Origin: an uncultured Saprospiraceae bacterium
GTDB taxonomy: Bacteria; Bacteroidota; Bacteroidia; Chitinophagales; Saprospiraceae
Assembly: GCA_937924495.1 (NCBI GenBank)
Contig: CALDSS010000054.1
Location: forward strand, 1 to 41,017
Direction of reading: 5' to 3'
Length of the DNA stretch: 41,017 nt
The notes beneath the pieces are model-generated. The model had not been told where the DNA came from, made no database searches, and saw only the letters and a program-made list of their open reading frames with translations. The position numbers and the translations under genes were made by a program. Shown piece by piece: positions 34,656 to 41,017 of this stretch (its first letter is position 1; the number at the start of each line of letters is the position of its first letter).

Positions 34656-35165
34656 ATGAAAAATTTCAGTGTCTTATTCGTTTCATTATCTTCTTTACTG
34701 CTTTTTATCGGATGCGCACAACCGCCGGATTATCCAATCGAGCCCGTAATTGAATACTCAAGTATGTCGTCGAATATCGCAAGACAAAACATTTTAAATG
34801 GACCTGCTGGTGACACTATTCTTGCAACCATAACTTTTACAGATGGTGATGGTGATATTGGAAATGAAAATGACGAGACAACTATCGTAATTACTGATTT
34901 GAGAGATAATACCCCCGAAGAATCAGCCATAAAACTTCCGAAAGTGCCCGAACCTGGTGCAAACAATGGTATCTCAGGAGAGATAATTTTTAGGCTTTTG
35001 CCAACTTGTTGCCTATATCCTCCTGAATTTGAGCAAGTGCTTTGCACACCTTCCACGTCGTCTTTCAAAGTTGATACTTTACGGTATGAAGTTTATATTA
35101 TTGACCGAGCTGGTAACGAGAGTAATAAAATAATCCTTGAACCTATTTATATTCAATGTATTTAG
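34656..35165 (+). CDS. Small lipoprotein of unknown function
   Basis: A 169-residue protein with signal peptide and lipobox LFIGC (Cys20), so it is probably lipid-anchored in the envelope. The mature part contains the TFTDGDGDIGNEND acidic stretch seen in many Bacteroidota lipoproteins, a possible calcium-binding loop, and four further Cys in the C-terminal half (TCC, LC, QC), which could form disulfides. No enzyme motif is recognised. It is divergent from the TamL-like gene (162 bp). Its TAG stop (35163-35165) overlaps on the opposite strand the TAA stop (35162-35164) of the ArsC/Spx-like gene. Confidence 0.75.
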   Translation: MKNFSVLFVSLSSLLLFIGCAQPPDYPIEPVIEYSSMSSNIARQNILNGPAGDTILATITFTDGDGDIGNENDETTIVITDLRDNTPEESAIKLPKVPEPGANNGISGEIIFRLLPTCCLYPPEFEQVLCTPSTSSFKVDTLRYEVYIIDRAGNESNKIILEPIYIQCI

Positions 35166-35515
35166 CCCTTGATCGCTTCTTTGGCTGCGGCAACTACTTT
35201 TTTGGTGTTCCCAACAAAAATTTGGTCTCCATAAAAAATGAAAGGTCGCTTTAAGAAGGTGTACTCCTGCAAAATAAGGGATTTGTAATCTTCTTCTGTT
35301 AAGGATTTTTCATGCAACCCCATAGCTCTATATTTCAGCGCTCTTCGGCTAAAAAGGGCTTCATAACTACCATATTGTTTTTTGGCTAGTTCTAATTCCT
35401 TAGCTGAAATATTCTTTTGTTTTATATTTTGCAGTTCGAAGGAGTCATCAATACCAACCTCTTTCAAAATTCGCTGGCAGGTACTGCAACTATTTAATAA
35501 AAACACTTTTCTCAT
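35162..35515 (-). CDS. ArsC/Spx/MgsR-family thioredoxin-fold protein
   Basis: From the ATG at 35515 (MRKVFLLNSCSTCQRIL) the protein has 117 residues. A start 22 codons upstream adds sequence foreign to the family. Residues Cys10-x-x-Cys13 form the redox motif seen in Spx-type members and some arsenate reductases. The LKRPFI segment near residue 90 carries the conserved Arg, and VGNTKKVVA follows. The length fits the family (115-120). The activity may be reductase or redox-responsive transcription control; arsenic genes are not nearby, so arsenate reduction is not assigned. Its start lies only 13 bp from that of the divergent phosphorylase gene. Confidence 0.85.
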   Translation of the reverse strand: MRKVFLLNSCSTCQRILKEVGIDDSFELQNIKQKNISAKELELAKKQYGSYEALFSRRALKYRAMGLHEKSLTEEDYKSLILQEYTFLKRPFIFYGDQIFVGNTKKVVAAAKEAIKG

Positions 35516-35528
35516 ATTAAAATTTTTA

Positions 35529-36416
35529 ATGGGCGCAAACTTAAAAAAAAATAGAATTGCAGAATCAGAACTGATACTCAATCCAAATGGAAGTATTTAT
35601 CATTTGAATTTACAGCCACATCAAATTGCAAAAACAATTATTTTAGTAGGAGACCAAGAGCGAGTACCCAAAGTTTCCAAGTACTTTGATGCAATAGATT
35701 TTAAGGTAAAAAAACGGGAGTTTTTGACTCATACTGGTCGGATAGGAAGAAAAAAGATAACAGTCATTTCAACAGGAATCGGAACAGATAATATTGATAT
35801 TGTACTGAACGAATTAGACGCCTTAATCAATATTGACTTCAAAAAAAGAATTATCAATAACCGTTTAAAACAAATCAGTTTCATCAGAATCGGTACTTCA
35901 GGGGCCATTCAACAAGACATTCCAATTGATAGTTTTTTAGTTTCAGAATATGGTCTTGGGATGGATGCCTTAATGCCATTTTACCACTCCACTAATTCAA
36001 AAAAGAAAAAAGAAATTCTTAGCCGATTGGATGAACATTTTCAGCAAAACATTTCTTTTTATTTAAATAAAGCTGCCAACCCACTTTTAAAAAACTTGGG
36101 TAAAGGTTTCTTGAAAGGGATTACGGTTACTGCTCCTGGTTTTTATGCTCCTCAAGGAAGGGGTCTTAGAGCAAAACGAAAGTTCCCAAAACTGATTGAG
36201 CAACTTTCCACTTTTGAGTGTAAGAAAAAAAGAATCACAAACTTGGAAATGGAAACAGCAGGAATCTATGGATTAGCTAAAATTTTGGGTCATCACGCCA
36301 TTTCATTTAATGCAATTTTGGCCAATCGGGCAACTGGAGAATTTAGTAATCAGCCGGCAAAAACCGTCAAAAAATTAATCACTACTGTTTTAGAAAAAAT
36401 TGAAAATGATATTTGA
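35529..36416 (+). CDS. Uridine phosphorylase-like nucleoside phosphorylase
   Basis: From the ATG at 35529 the protein has 295 residues and begins with the conserved IAESELILNPNGSIYHL segment. An open frame further upstream runs antisense to the ArsC-like gene and is rejected. Family motifs: LVGDQERVPKVSKYFD (phosphate-binding loop; the usual Asp-Pro is Asp-Gln here), TGIGTDNIDIVLNELDAL, IRIGTSGAIQ (conserved Arg-Gly-Ser/Thr region), and NLEMETAGIYGLA with the ribose-binding Glu-Met-Glu. These enzymes split nucleosides with phosphate into base and ribose 1-phosphate for salvage. Uridine is the probable substrate by similarity. The following membrane-protein gene overlaps its end by 11 bp. Confidence 0.9.
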   Translation: MGANLKKNRIAESELILNPNGSIYHLNLQPHQIAKTIILVGDQERVPKVSKYFDAIDFKVKKREFLTHTGRIGRKKITVISTGIGTDNIDIVLNELDALINIDFKKRIINNRLKQISFIRIGTSGAIQQDIPIDSFLVSEYGLGMDALMPFYHSTNSKKKKEILSRLDEHFQQNISFYLNKAANPLLKNLGKGFLKGITVTAPGFYAPQGRGLRAKRKFPKLIEQLSTFECKKKRITNLEMETAGIYGLAKILGHHAISFNAILANRATGEFSNQPAKTVKKLITTVLEKIENDI

Positions 36417-36885
36417 ACCACTCGTTAGTCCTCTTTTCAGCACCACTTCTCTTTCTATTCTAACTTTTTTGTTATCCCTTGCGGGAATGATCTTTTTTTT
36501 TAAAACAAAAAAGGTTTCCAAACATTATCGAAACATCTTTAGCCTTTTGTTATTTTTTGCCGGAATGATGTCAATGGGCTCAGCTCTTTTTGGATGGTTT
36601 TATGGAGAGCGAATTGGCCAGGTAAAGGTTGAAGAAAACCAATTTGAAACGGCATACGGAGCAATTCCATTTTCGTCAATAAAAAACATTCTTTTAAAAA
36701 AAGAAAGTTTATCGAATTCGTTAATGACACCCTCCGTCACGACAGATTATCACAATCGACTGATTATTATTTCAAATTCAAATCAATTCTACTTTTTCTC
36801 AGAGGAAAATTACCCTATTAAAAAAATGATTTCGCCAATGAGGAAGGCTTGGCAAACCGCCACAAAAAAAGGCGCACCTGATTGA
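36406..36885 (+). CDS. Small membrane protein with cytoplasmic or PH-like tail
   Basis: The ATG at 36406 gives 159 residues (MIFEPLVSPLF). A TTG at 36400 would add two. Two membrane helices are visible (about 14-34 and 44-66), followed by a soluble region of about 90 residues with alternating strands (AIPFSSIKNILLKKE, RLIIISNSNQFYFFSEENYPIKKM) and a final helix ISPMRKAWQTA. This resembles the PH-like beta-sandwich of small bacterial membrane proteins, but I do not assign a family. The gene overlaps the phosphorylase gene in another frame and is probably translationally coupled to it. Its stop codon lies in the loop of the terminator below. Confidence 0.75.
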   Translation: MIFEPLVSPLFSTTSLSILTFLLSLAGMIFFFKTKKVSKHYRNIFSLLLFFAGMMSMGSALFGWFYGERIGQVKVEENQFETAYGAIPFSSIKNILLKKESLSNSLMTPSVTTDYHNRLIIISNSNQFYFFSEENYPIKKMISPMRKAWQTATKKGAPD

Positions 36886-36900
36886 GATGCGCCTTTTTTT
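36864..36900. terminator. Bidirectional terminator with a stop codon in its loop
   Basis: The perfect 13-bp stem (36864-36876 with 36888-36900, arm AAAAAAAGGCGCA) has an 11-base loop. The TGA stop codon of the preceding gene (36883-36885) falls in the loop. The A7/T7 flanks allow termination on both strands, serving the convergent gene ending at 36919. Confidence 0.92.
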
Positions 36901-36918
36901 GCAAAATTTAAAATGAAA

Positions 36919-37302
36919 TTATTTTACGGTTAACGTTTTTTCAAACTTCTCTGTAAAAGATGTAATTTTTACAGCGTAATCTCCTTTCTCAAAACCTGAA
37001 AAATCAAGTTCATAAATAGTATCAACAGGGAGATTCCATAATTCATCTTTAAAAACCACTTCTCCTGATTTATTTAAAACCTCAATTTCATTAAGATTTG
37101 ATTTGATTCTTTCAAAATCAATAAAGAAAGTATTTCCATTTTCTCCTTCAAAGAAAGTCCAATCATCTGCTTCAAGATTCAACAAGTTTCCCTCTACACT
37201 TGCCAAGGCATCTGATTGATTATAAGAAGTTTGTGCGTTAATTGTAGGGAGCCAAAGGATTGAAATAGTTAAGAAAAAAACTATTGTCGCGAAAGGCTTC
37301 AT
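36919..37302 (-). CDS. Secreted mini-protein resembling a free sorting-domain fold
   Basis: A 127-residue protein with signal peptide 1-23 (INAQ). The mature 100 residues have alternating strands IEVLNKSGEVVFKDEL, YELDFSGFEKGDYAVKI and FEKTLTVK. This is the strand order and spacing of the T9SS type A C-terminal domain (V-x-N-x-x-G-x-x-V, L-x-x-G-x-Y-x-v-x-i, K-l-x-x-K), but without a cargo domain and without the PNP motif at its start. It may be a periplasmic or surface protein of DUF3244-like or CTD-like fold; function unknown. A long, 519-bp upstream region separates it from the TlpA-like gene. Confidence 0.75.
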   Translation of the reverse strand: MKPFATIVFFLTISILWLPTINAQTSYNQSDALASVEGNLLNLEADDWTFFEGENGNTFFIDFERIKSNLNEIEVLNKSGEVVFKDELWNLPVDTIYELDFSGFEKGDYAVKITSFTEKFEKTLTVK

Positions 37303-37821
37303 GATTTTAATTGTTTAAAATGAATAGTTTTAAAATGTTTATTTGTGTTTAAAGGTATTCTAAAAATATTTGAAAAAAAACCTCAATTGGACACAATAAA
37401 ACCTCAATTCCTCACAAGTTAAATTAATCAGAATTAAAATTTAAAATAATACAAGTTCACAAAATTAAAATCTTTTATTCAACCCTAATACCAACTGATT
37501 AATTTTATTTTTTTTTGTTAAAGTTGCAACACATACCAAATAATAATTTTTCATTATTCGAAAAATCCCAAATAAAAATATTGACTTTTTATGGCGGCCG
37601 GAGTGCAAGACATCCATGACGAATTTACTATTTGATTTCAGGGCGATATAGATTTTTCAAACAATTCAACCATTGATTCATAAAAACCATAGATAAGTTC
37701 ATTGACCAAAACTAAAAATGCTTAGTAAACAACTTTATAAAACAAAAAATGCGCGTTGAGTTACTACTAACTCAGCGCGCATTTCTCGAAATGGCCTTCT
37801 TACTAACTAAAAAGCCTCTAC
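37303..37821. other. 519-bp intergenic region
   Basis: This mostly A/T-rich gap holds the start region of the mini-protein gene (minus) and the terminator of the TlpA-like gene (37744-37784). Visible: two copies of AAAACCTCAATT about 23 bp apart (37377-37388 and 37398-37411 region), and a short GC-rich island at 37591-37620 inside a 14-codon ORF (ATG 37591, TGA 37633). No promoter with good consensus or RNA gene is recognised. Confidence 0.45.
37744..37784 (-). terminator. Terminator after the TlpA-like gene
   Basis: The arm AAATGCGCGTTGAGTT (37747-37762) pairs with 37769-37784 with one G-U pair around a six-base loop. On the minus strand the stem is followed by a T run, 38 bp after the TlpA-like stop codon. 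Confidence 0.88.
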
Positions 37822-38877
37822 TTAAAGAATCTTTTTAAGCTCTGCTTCAATTGCATGAGCCCCTCTCATTCCCATCGCGGCTATATTCCCATCTCTATCA
37901 ATTAAGAAGGTTTTTGGGATACTTCTCACGCCATAAACTCTTGCAGGAGCAGAATTCCAAAATTGCAAATCACTTACATGGTAAGGCCATTTCAAATTAT
38001 CTTTTGCGATGGCATCAATCCAACGTTGTTTTTGATTTTGCCTGTCAAGCGATACGCTAAAGACCTCAAATCCTTGGCTATTATATTTATCATACATTTT
38101 GACGACTTGAGGATTTTCACGCCTACAAGGCCCACACCAACTTGCCCAAAAATCCAATAAAACAATCTTGCCTTTTAAATCAGATAAGGCATAATTCTTA
38201 CCATCAGGACTTGGCAAAGAAATGTCTGGTGCTTCTTCTCCTATTGCCACTGGGCCAGAATTAGCCAATTGTTTTTGCTGCTCTAACTGCGTCAACCATG
38301 ATTGAAACTCAGCTACTAATGGGTTGCCAGAATGCGAAGTCTCCAATTTCTTTACGACTTCTTTTTGAAAATCAATGTACTGATGGTTATTCATTGCTAA
38401 ATAAGAAACCACAGCGGCAGCCATTGGACTTTTATAAGAACGAATTTCGTTTTGTACGCCAACAGCGTCAATTTGTCGATTCACCAATTTGCTAATTGTA
38501 GATAAGGCTTCAGTTGCAGCCTCAGAGCCTTCAACCGTAAATCCATATCTATCAAGTTTTTGTAAATCACCGTTAATGACAATAGCTGTTTCGTTTCCTT
38601 CAATCGGAACAAATGCTTTTCGAGCACCAATCCTTATTCGATAAAGACCAGCCTCTAATTTTTCTTCAAGAGGAATTTTAAAGGTACCATCTGCAGCTAT
38701 TCCAGTAGTCCCAACAACATTGTTGGCACCTCCGATGGTCGTTTTGTCAAAATATAGCGTCATGTTAGCTGCATTTTGAAAAGTTCCTGAGATAGATTTT
38801 TCTTGTACTGTAGGTTTACACTCTGTCAAGAAAAACACAGCCAAAGCCGAAATAAGAAGTATTGTAATTTGTCTCAT
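37822..38877 (-). CDS. TlpA-like thioredoxin-fold protein with N-terminal DUF4369-like domain
   Basis: A 351-residue envelope protein. The signal peptide ends at a possible lipobox FLTEC (Cys20); Glu at the -1 position is unusual, so lipid attachment is uncertain. Residues about 28-115 look like the DUF4369 beta domain (SISGTFQNAANMTLYFDK, GLYRIRIG). A helical linker follows (120-205). The C-terminal TlpA/AhpC-type thioredoxin domain (210-351) has APDISLPSPDG, the redox motif WCGPC (Cys248, Cys251), SVSLD and the cis-Pro segment SIPKTFLID. It is probably a periplasmic thiol-disulfide reductase for cytochrome c maturation or protein repair. Monocistronic: a terminator follows. Confidence 0.9.
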   Translation of the reverse strand: MRQITILLISALAVFFLTECKPTVQEKSISGTFQNAANMTLYFDKTTIGGANNVVGTTGIAADGTFKIPLEEKLEAGLYRIRIGARKAFVPIEGNETAIVINGDLQKLDRYGFTVEGSEAATEALSTISKLVNRQIDAVGVQNEIRSYKSPMAAAVVSYLAMNNHQYIDFQKEVVKKLETSHSGNPLVAEFQSWLTQLEQQKQLANSGPVAIGEEAPDISLPSPDGKNYALSDLKGKIVLLDFWASWCGPCRRENPQVVKMYDKYNSQGFEVFSVSLDRQNQKQRWIDAIAKDNLKWPYHVSDLQFWNSAPARVYGVRSIPKTFLIDRDGNIAAMGMRGAHAIEAELKKIL

Positions 38878-39146
38878 GTCCAGTGGATTTTGAGCGATTT
38901 TATTATTTAAAATATTTATATATCAAATTTTTTACCAGAAGAAGTACGCTTTGATTATCATTTTGTTTAATGACCATTAAGTTTACTTCGTTTTGTATTG
39001 AAGGTTTAAATTAAGGAAATTTATAATTTGAACCGCAAATATAAAAATTTGTACCACAGCTATCCCTTTAGTTCTTGGCTGATTCGCTATTATTTATCAA
39101 TATTCAAACTACATTTGCTAGACATTTTAAATTTGAAATCAAATAG

Positions 39147-39920
39147 ATGAATCATAGTAAACTTGCTGAAATATTAGATACCGCCGCTGAAACTTCCCAA
39201 GCGGTTCCACAATTGACTCTTGAAAATAATATTTCTGAAAAAGATGCCTATAAAATTCAAAACCTCTCCATCAAACGAAGAATTGAAAGAGGCGAAAAAT
39301 TGGTAGGTATTAAACTTGGTTTTACTTCAAAAGCCAAAATGGAACAAATGGGCGTCCATGACCTTATTTGGGGCAAGTTGACTGATAAGATGCTGATCAA
39401 TCGGGATTCAAGCATCAATATCAAAAAATATATCCATCCGCGGGCAGAACCAGAAGTTTGTTTTCTGGTCAAAAAAACAATTGACAAAGAACTCAAAACA
39501 ATTGAAGAGGCAAAAGAATACATTGCTGGCTACACAGTCGCCATTGAAATAATTGACTCCCGTTATCAAGATTTCAAGTTTTCGTTAGAGGATGTAATTG
39601 CAGATAATTGCTCCTCTGCTGGGTTGGTCATCGGGCCTTGGAATCCCATTGAAGAAGATTTGGAAAATTTAAAAGTTACGCTTGAAGTGGATGGAGAAAA
39701 AGTTCAGGAAGGAAATACTTCTGCCATTTTAGGCAACCCATGGAACGCATTATTTGATGCTACAAGATTGGCTATGGCCGCAGGCGAAAAGATACGTTAC
39801 AGTTCTTACATCATGGCGGGTGCTGCTACTTCTGCGGTTTATATCAAACCTGGACAACAGATTAAGGCTTCGATTGAAAAACTGGGCGAGGTTGAGTTTG
39901 GGGTTAGGGAGTTGGTTTAA
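39147..39920 (+). CDS. FAH-fold 2-oxo-pentenoate hydratase / 4-oxalocrotonate decarboxylase family enzyme
   Basis: A 257-residue enzyme. Motifs: GIKLGFTSKAKMEQMG (54-69), the metal-binding HPRAEPEVCF with Glu101 and Glu103, and VAIEIIDSRY with Glu134, followed by DNCSSAGLVIG and ALGNPW-type NPWNALFDATRLA. This is the MhpD/DmpE/DmpH family, Mg2+ enzymes that hydrate 2-hydroxypenta-2,4-dienoate or decarboxylate 4-oxalocrotonate in meta-cleavage of aromatics or in 2-aminomuconate (tryptophan/kynurenine) breakdown. Which of the two reactions is used cannot be told from sequence alone. No other catabolic gene is adjacent; downstream lies a decayed epimerase tail and the polysaccharide locus. Confidence 0.88.
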   Translation: MNHSKLAEILDTAAETSQAVPQLTLENNISEKDAYKIQNLSIKRRIERGEKLVGIKLGFTSKAKMEQMGVHDLIWGKLTDKMLINRDSSINIKKYIHPRAEPEVCFLVKKTIDKELKTIEEAKEYIAGYTVAIEIIDSRYQDFKFSLEDVIADNCSSAGLVIGPWNPIEEDLENLKVTLEVDGEKVQEGNTSAILGNPWNALFDATRLAMAAGEKIRYSSYIMAGAATSAVYIKPGQQIKASIEKLGEVEFGVRELV

Positions 39921-39930
39921 CAAAAGAAAT

Positions 39931-40023
39931 TTAGCCTTAGGTTGGAAACCAAGAATTAAACTGGAAAAAGGTCAAAAGACACTTATTAAAATGATGTTGA
40001 TAGAATTCAACTTAATCATCTAA
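39931..40023 (+). pseudogene. 3' remnant of a nucleotide-sugar epimerase/dehydratase gene (fucose-synthase-like tail)
   Basis: In the frame ending at TAA 40021 the codons from 39931 read LALGWKPRIKLEKG, the conserved C-terminal LGWKPxxxLEEG element of GDP-fucose synthase and related short-chain epimerases. The usual following TYEWF helix is replaced by unrelated residues (QKTLIKMMLIEFN). Nothing upstream in this frame belongs to such an enzyme: the hydratase gene ends at 39920 in another frame. The simplest reading is a truncated leftover of a lost gene. Chance similarity over 14 residues is possible. Confidence 0.5.
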
Positions 40024-40580
40024 CCCCTTCAATTGGTTTTTCAACTTTCATCGACCTTTTACAAATGTCTTCAAAAATATTTTGGATAGACCTAGTTACT
40101 TCCCACTTAGGAAAATGTTTATTTATTTTCCGAAGATCACTATAATAGCAAATATGATCTCCAGCCCTATTTTCGTCTAAATATTCATAGTTCATAGAAT
40201 TTCCAGTTATTCCTGAAACGATTTCAAAGGCCTCCAAAATAGAGCAAGTGTTCTCTTTTCCTCCACCAAAATTATAAACTTTCCCCACTCTTGGATTTTG
40301 AATAAAATGATGGATAAAGGATGCTACATCATACGAATGAATATTATCTTTTACTTGTTTCCCTTTATAGCCAAAAATGAAATATTTCTTTTTTTCAACA
40401 TTGCATTTAATAAGGTAATTCAAAAAACCATGTAACTCAACACCAGAATGATTTGGTCCAGTTAGGCACCCACCTCTTACCATCAACCTTCCAACCTAAA
40501 CTGGAAAAAAAGGTACACACTTCCGAACCAATGAGGCCTGAAGAACCTGTTACCAAAATCCTTTTAACTTTTTTACTCAT
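40016..40580 (-). pseudogene. Nucleotide-sugar epimerase (CDP-paratose 2-epimerase-like), internally deleted
   Basis: The minus-strand ATG at 40580 opens a Rossmann start (MSKKVKRILVTGSSGLIGSE, continuing to SSLGWKVDG). That frame then runs into a stop after about 45 codons. In another frame, 40486-40016 encodes the C-terminal half of the same family ([52 protein letters not shown]). About 150 central residues, including the expected catalytic Tyr-x-x-x-Lys, are absent and the halves are out of frame, so the gene is dead. It overlaps the upstream glycosyltransferase by the ATGA at 40577-40580, an intact operon junction. Confidence 0.85.
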
Positions 40581-41017
40581 ATCCTCTCTTGATTCGCTAT
40601 TTTAGATAATTGCTCGTAAAACCAATCTTGATACTCGGTAAGATTAAATTCACTTTCGGCTAATTTCCTTGCATTTTTTCCGAAATTAGATCGTTGGTTT
40701 TTATTTGTTACAAACTCGTATAAATCTTTCTTGAATTGAGCTTTTTGACTCAATAATGAGCATTTACCAATTCCCTTCTTTTCCACATAAGATTTCAATT
40801 CTGTGCCTGGTCCAGCTGAGCAAAAAACAGGTAAGCCAACACTTGCAATCTCAGTAATCCTTGATGGCAAAGAATATCGAGCATATTCATTTTCTGGAAT
40901 TTCATTTCCGTTAAACGGAATGATTGCCATATCAGCTTCTCGAAGTTTTGCCCAAAATTCTTCTTTAGTAAAATAACCCATATTTATGATTTCATCACCC
41001 AAGGTGATTCCCTTTTC
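40577..41017 (-). CDS. Glycosyltransferase (GT4-like), C-terminal part (cut by window edge)
   Basis: The frame is open from the right edge to the TGA at 40577 and covers at least 147 residues. The C-terminal domain has GYFTKEEFWAKLREADMAIIPF, SLPSRITEIASVGLPVFC (the nucleotide-sugar-binding E-x-x-x-x-G-x-P region with S-R-I-T-E), and a final helix FNLTEYQDWFYEQL. This is the GT-B fold of sugar transferases that build O-antigen, capsule or exopolysaccharide at the inner membrane. Donor and acceptor are unknown. Its stop overlaps the start of the epimerase pseudogene. Confidence 0.85.
   Translation of the reverse strand, partial: EKGITLGDEIINMGYFTKEEFWAKLREADMAIIPFNGNEIPENEYARYSLPSRITEIASVGLPVFCSAGPGTELKSYVEKKGIGKCSLLSQKAQFKKDLYEFVTNKNQRSNFGKNARKLAESEFNLTEYQDWFYEQLSKIANQERI

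Noticed and set aside
1-41017. CRISPR array, prophage, integron or insertion sequence
   Set aside because: No regularly spaced repeats, transposase, integrase or phage structural genes were recognised anywhere in the window.

Overview
The window is AT-rich, mostly chromosomal-backbone DNA from a member of the Bacteroidota, probably a free-living, aerobic Saprospiria-like lineage. The lineage guess is inference. What is seen directly: three proteins carry type IX secretion (T9SS) C-terminal sorting domains (one gliding-type B, two type A). Many signal peptides end in a Gln-rich cleavage region, and the GCTDP..NY..A...DGSC calcium-binding motif, a TamL-like lipoprotein, a DUF3098 protein and the ftsX-DUF3098-uppP-truB cluster are all present. 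I see no rRNA, tRNA, CRISPR array, insertion sequence or prophage.

Layout. 1-0.4 kb: 5' part of an acyl-CoA dehydrogenase (minus strand). 0.7-3.9 kb: a glutamate/dicarboxylate:cation symporter, then a PhoB-like response regulator and its PhoR-like kinase. 3.9-10.6 kb: one giant secreted protein with about 18 Cys-paired PKD-like repeats, transcribed towards the kinase with no gap. 10.6-13.7 kb: a PlsC-like acyltransferase and a MoxR-type AAA ATPase, ending at a perfect 40-bp palindrome. 13.7-16.6 kb: envelope/division operon ftsX-DUF3098-uppP-truB (minus strand). 16.7-20.2 kb: a small secreted protein, an M23 metallopeptidase and a photolyase. 20.3-21.7 kb: a membrane iron-sulfur oxidoreductase subunit. 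21.9-26.6 kb: minus-strand genes for a T9SS beta-propeller, a T9SS M28 peptidase, a DUF4412 protein and a prenyl diphosphate synthase. 26.8-32.0 kb: a receiver-PAS-kinase-like-receiver protein, then a TPR/PD40/carboxypeptidase-regulatory/SPOR envelope protein. 32.0-39.9 kb: TamL-like Omp85 protein, small lipoprotein, ArsC/Spx-like protein, uridine phosphorylase-like enzyme, small membrane protein, CTD-like mini-protein, TlpA-like thioredoxin, and a FAH-fold hydratase/decarboxylase. 39.9-41.0 kb: the edge of a surface-polysaccharide locus, with a decayed nucleotide-sugar epimerase tail, an internally deleted epimerase pseudogene and a glycosyltransferase cut by the window edge.

The genes do not form one pathway, but envelope building is the common theme: lipid-carrier recycling (UppP), division (FtsX), peptidoglycan cleavage (M23), outer-membrane insertion (TamL-like), T9SS cargo and surface sugars. 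The observations most worth following are: (1) the pseudo-histidine kinase at 26785-28704, where the phospho-accepting His is Phe and the ATP-binding boxes are lost while both flanking receivers keep their active sites; (2) the PorE-like envelope protein at 29149-31956, which ends in two SPOR-like modules where PorE has an OmpA domain; (3) the giant repeat protein; (4) the decayed, repeat-flanked junction at 39.9-40.6 kb; and (5) the palindromic hairpins near 13.7 and 15.3 kb.
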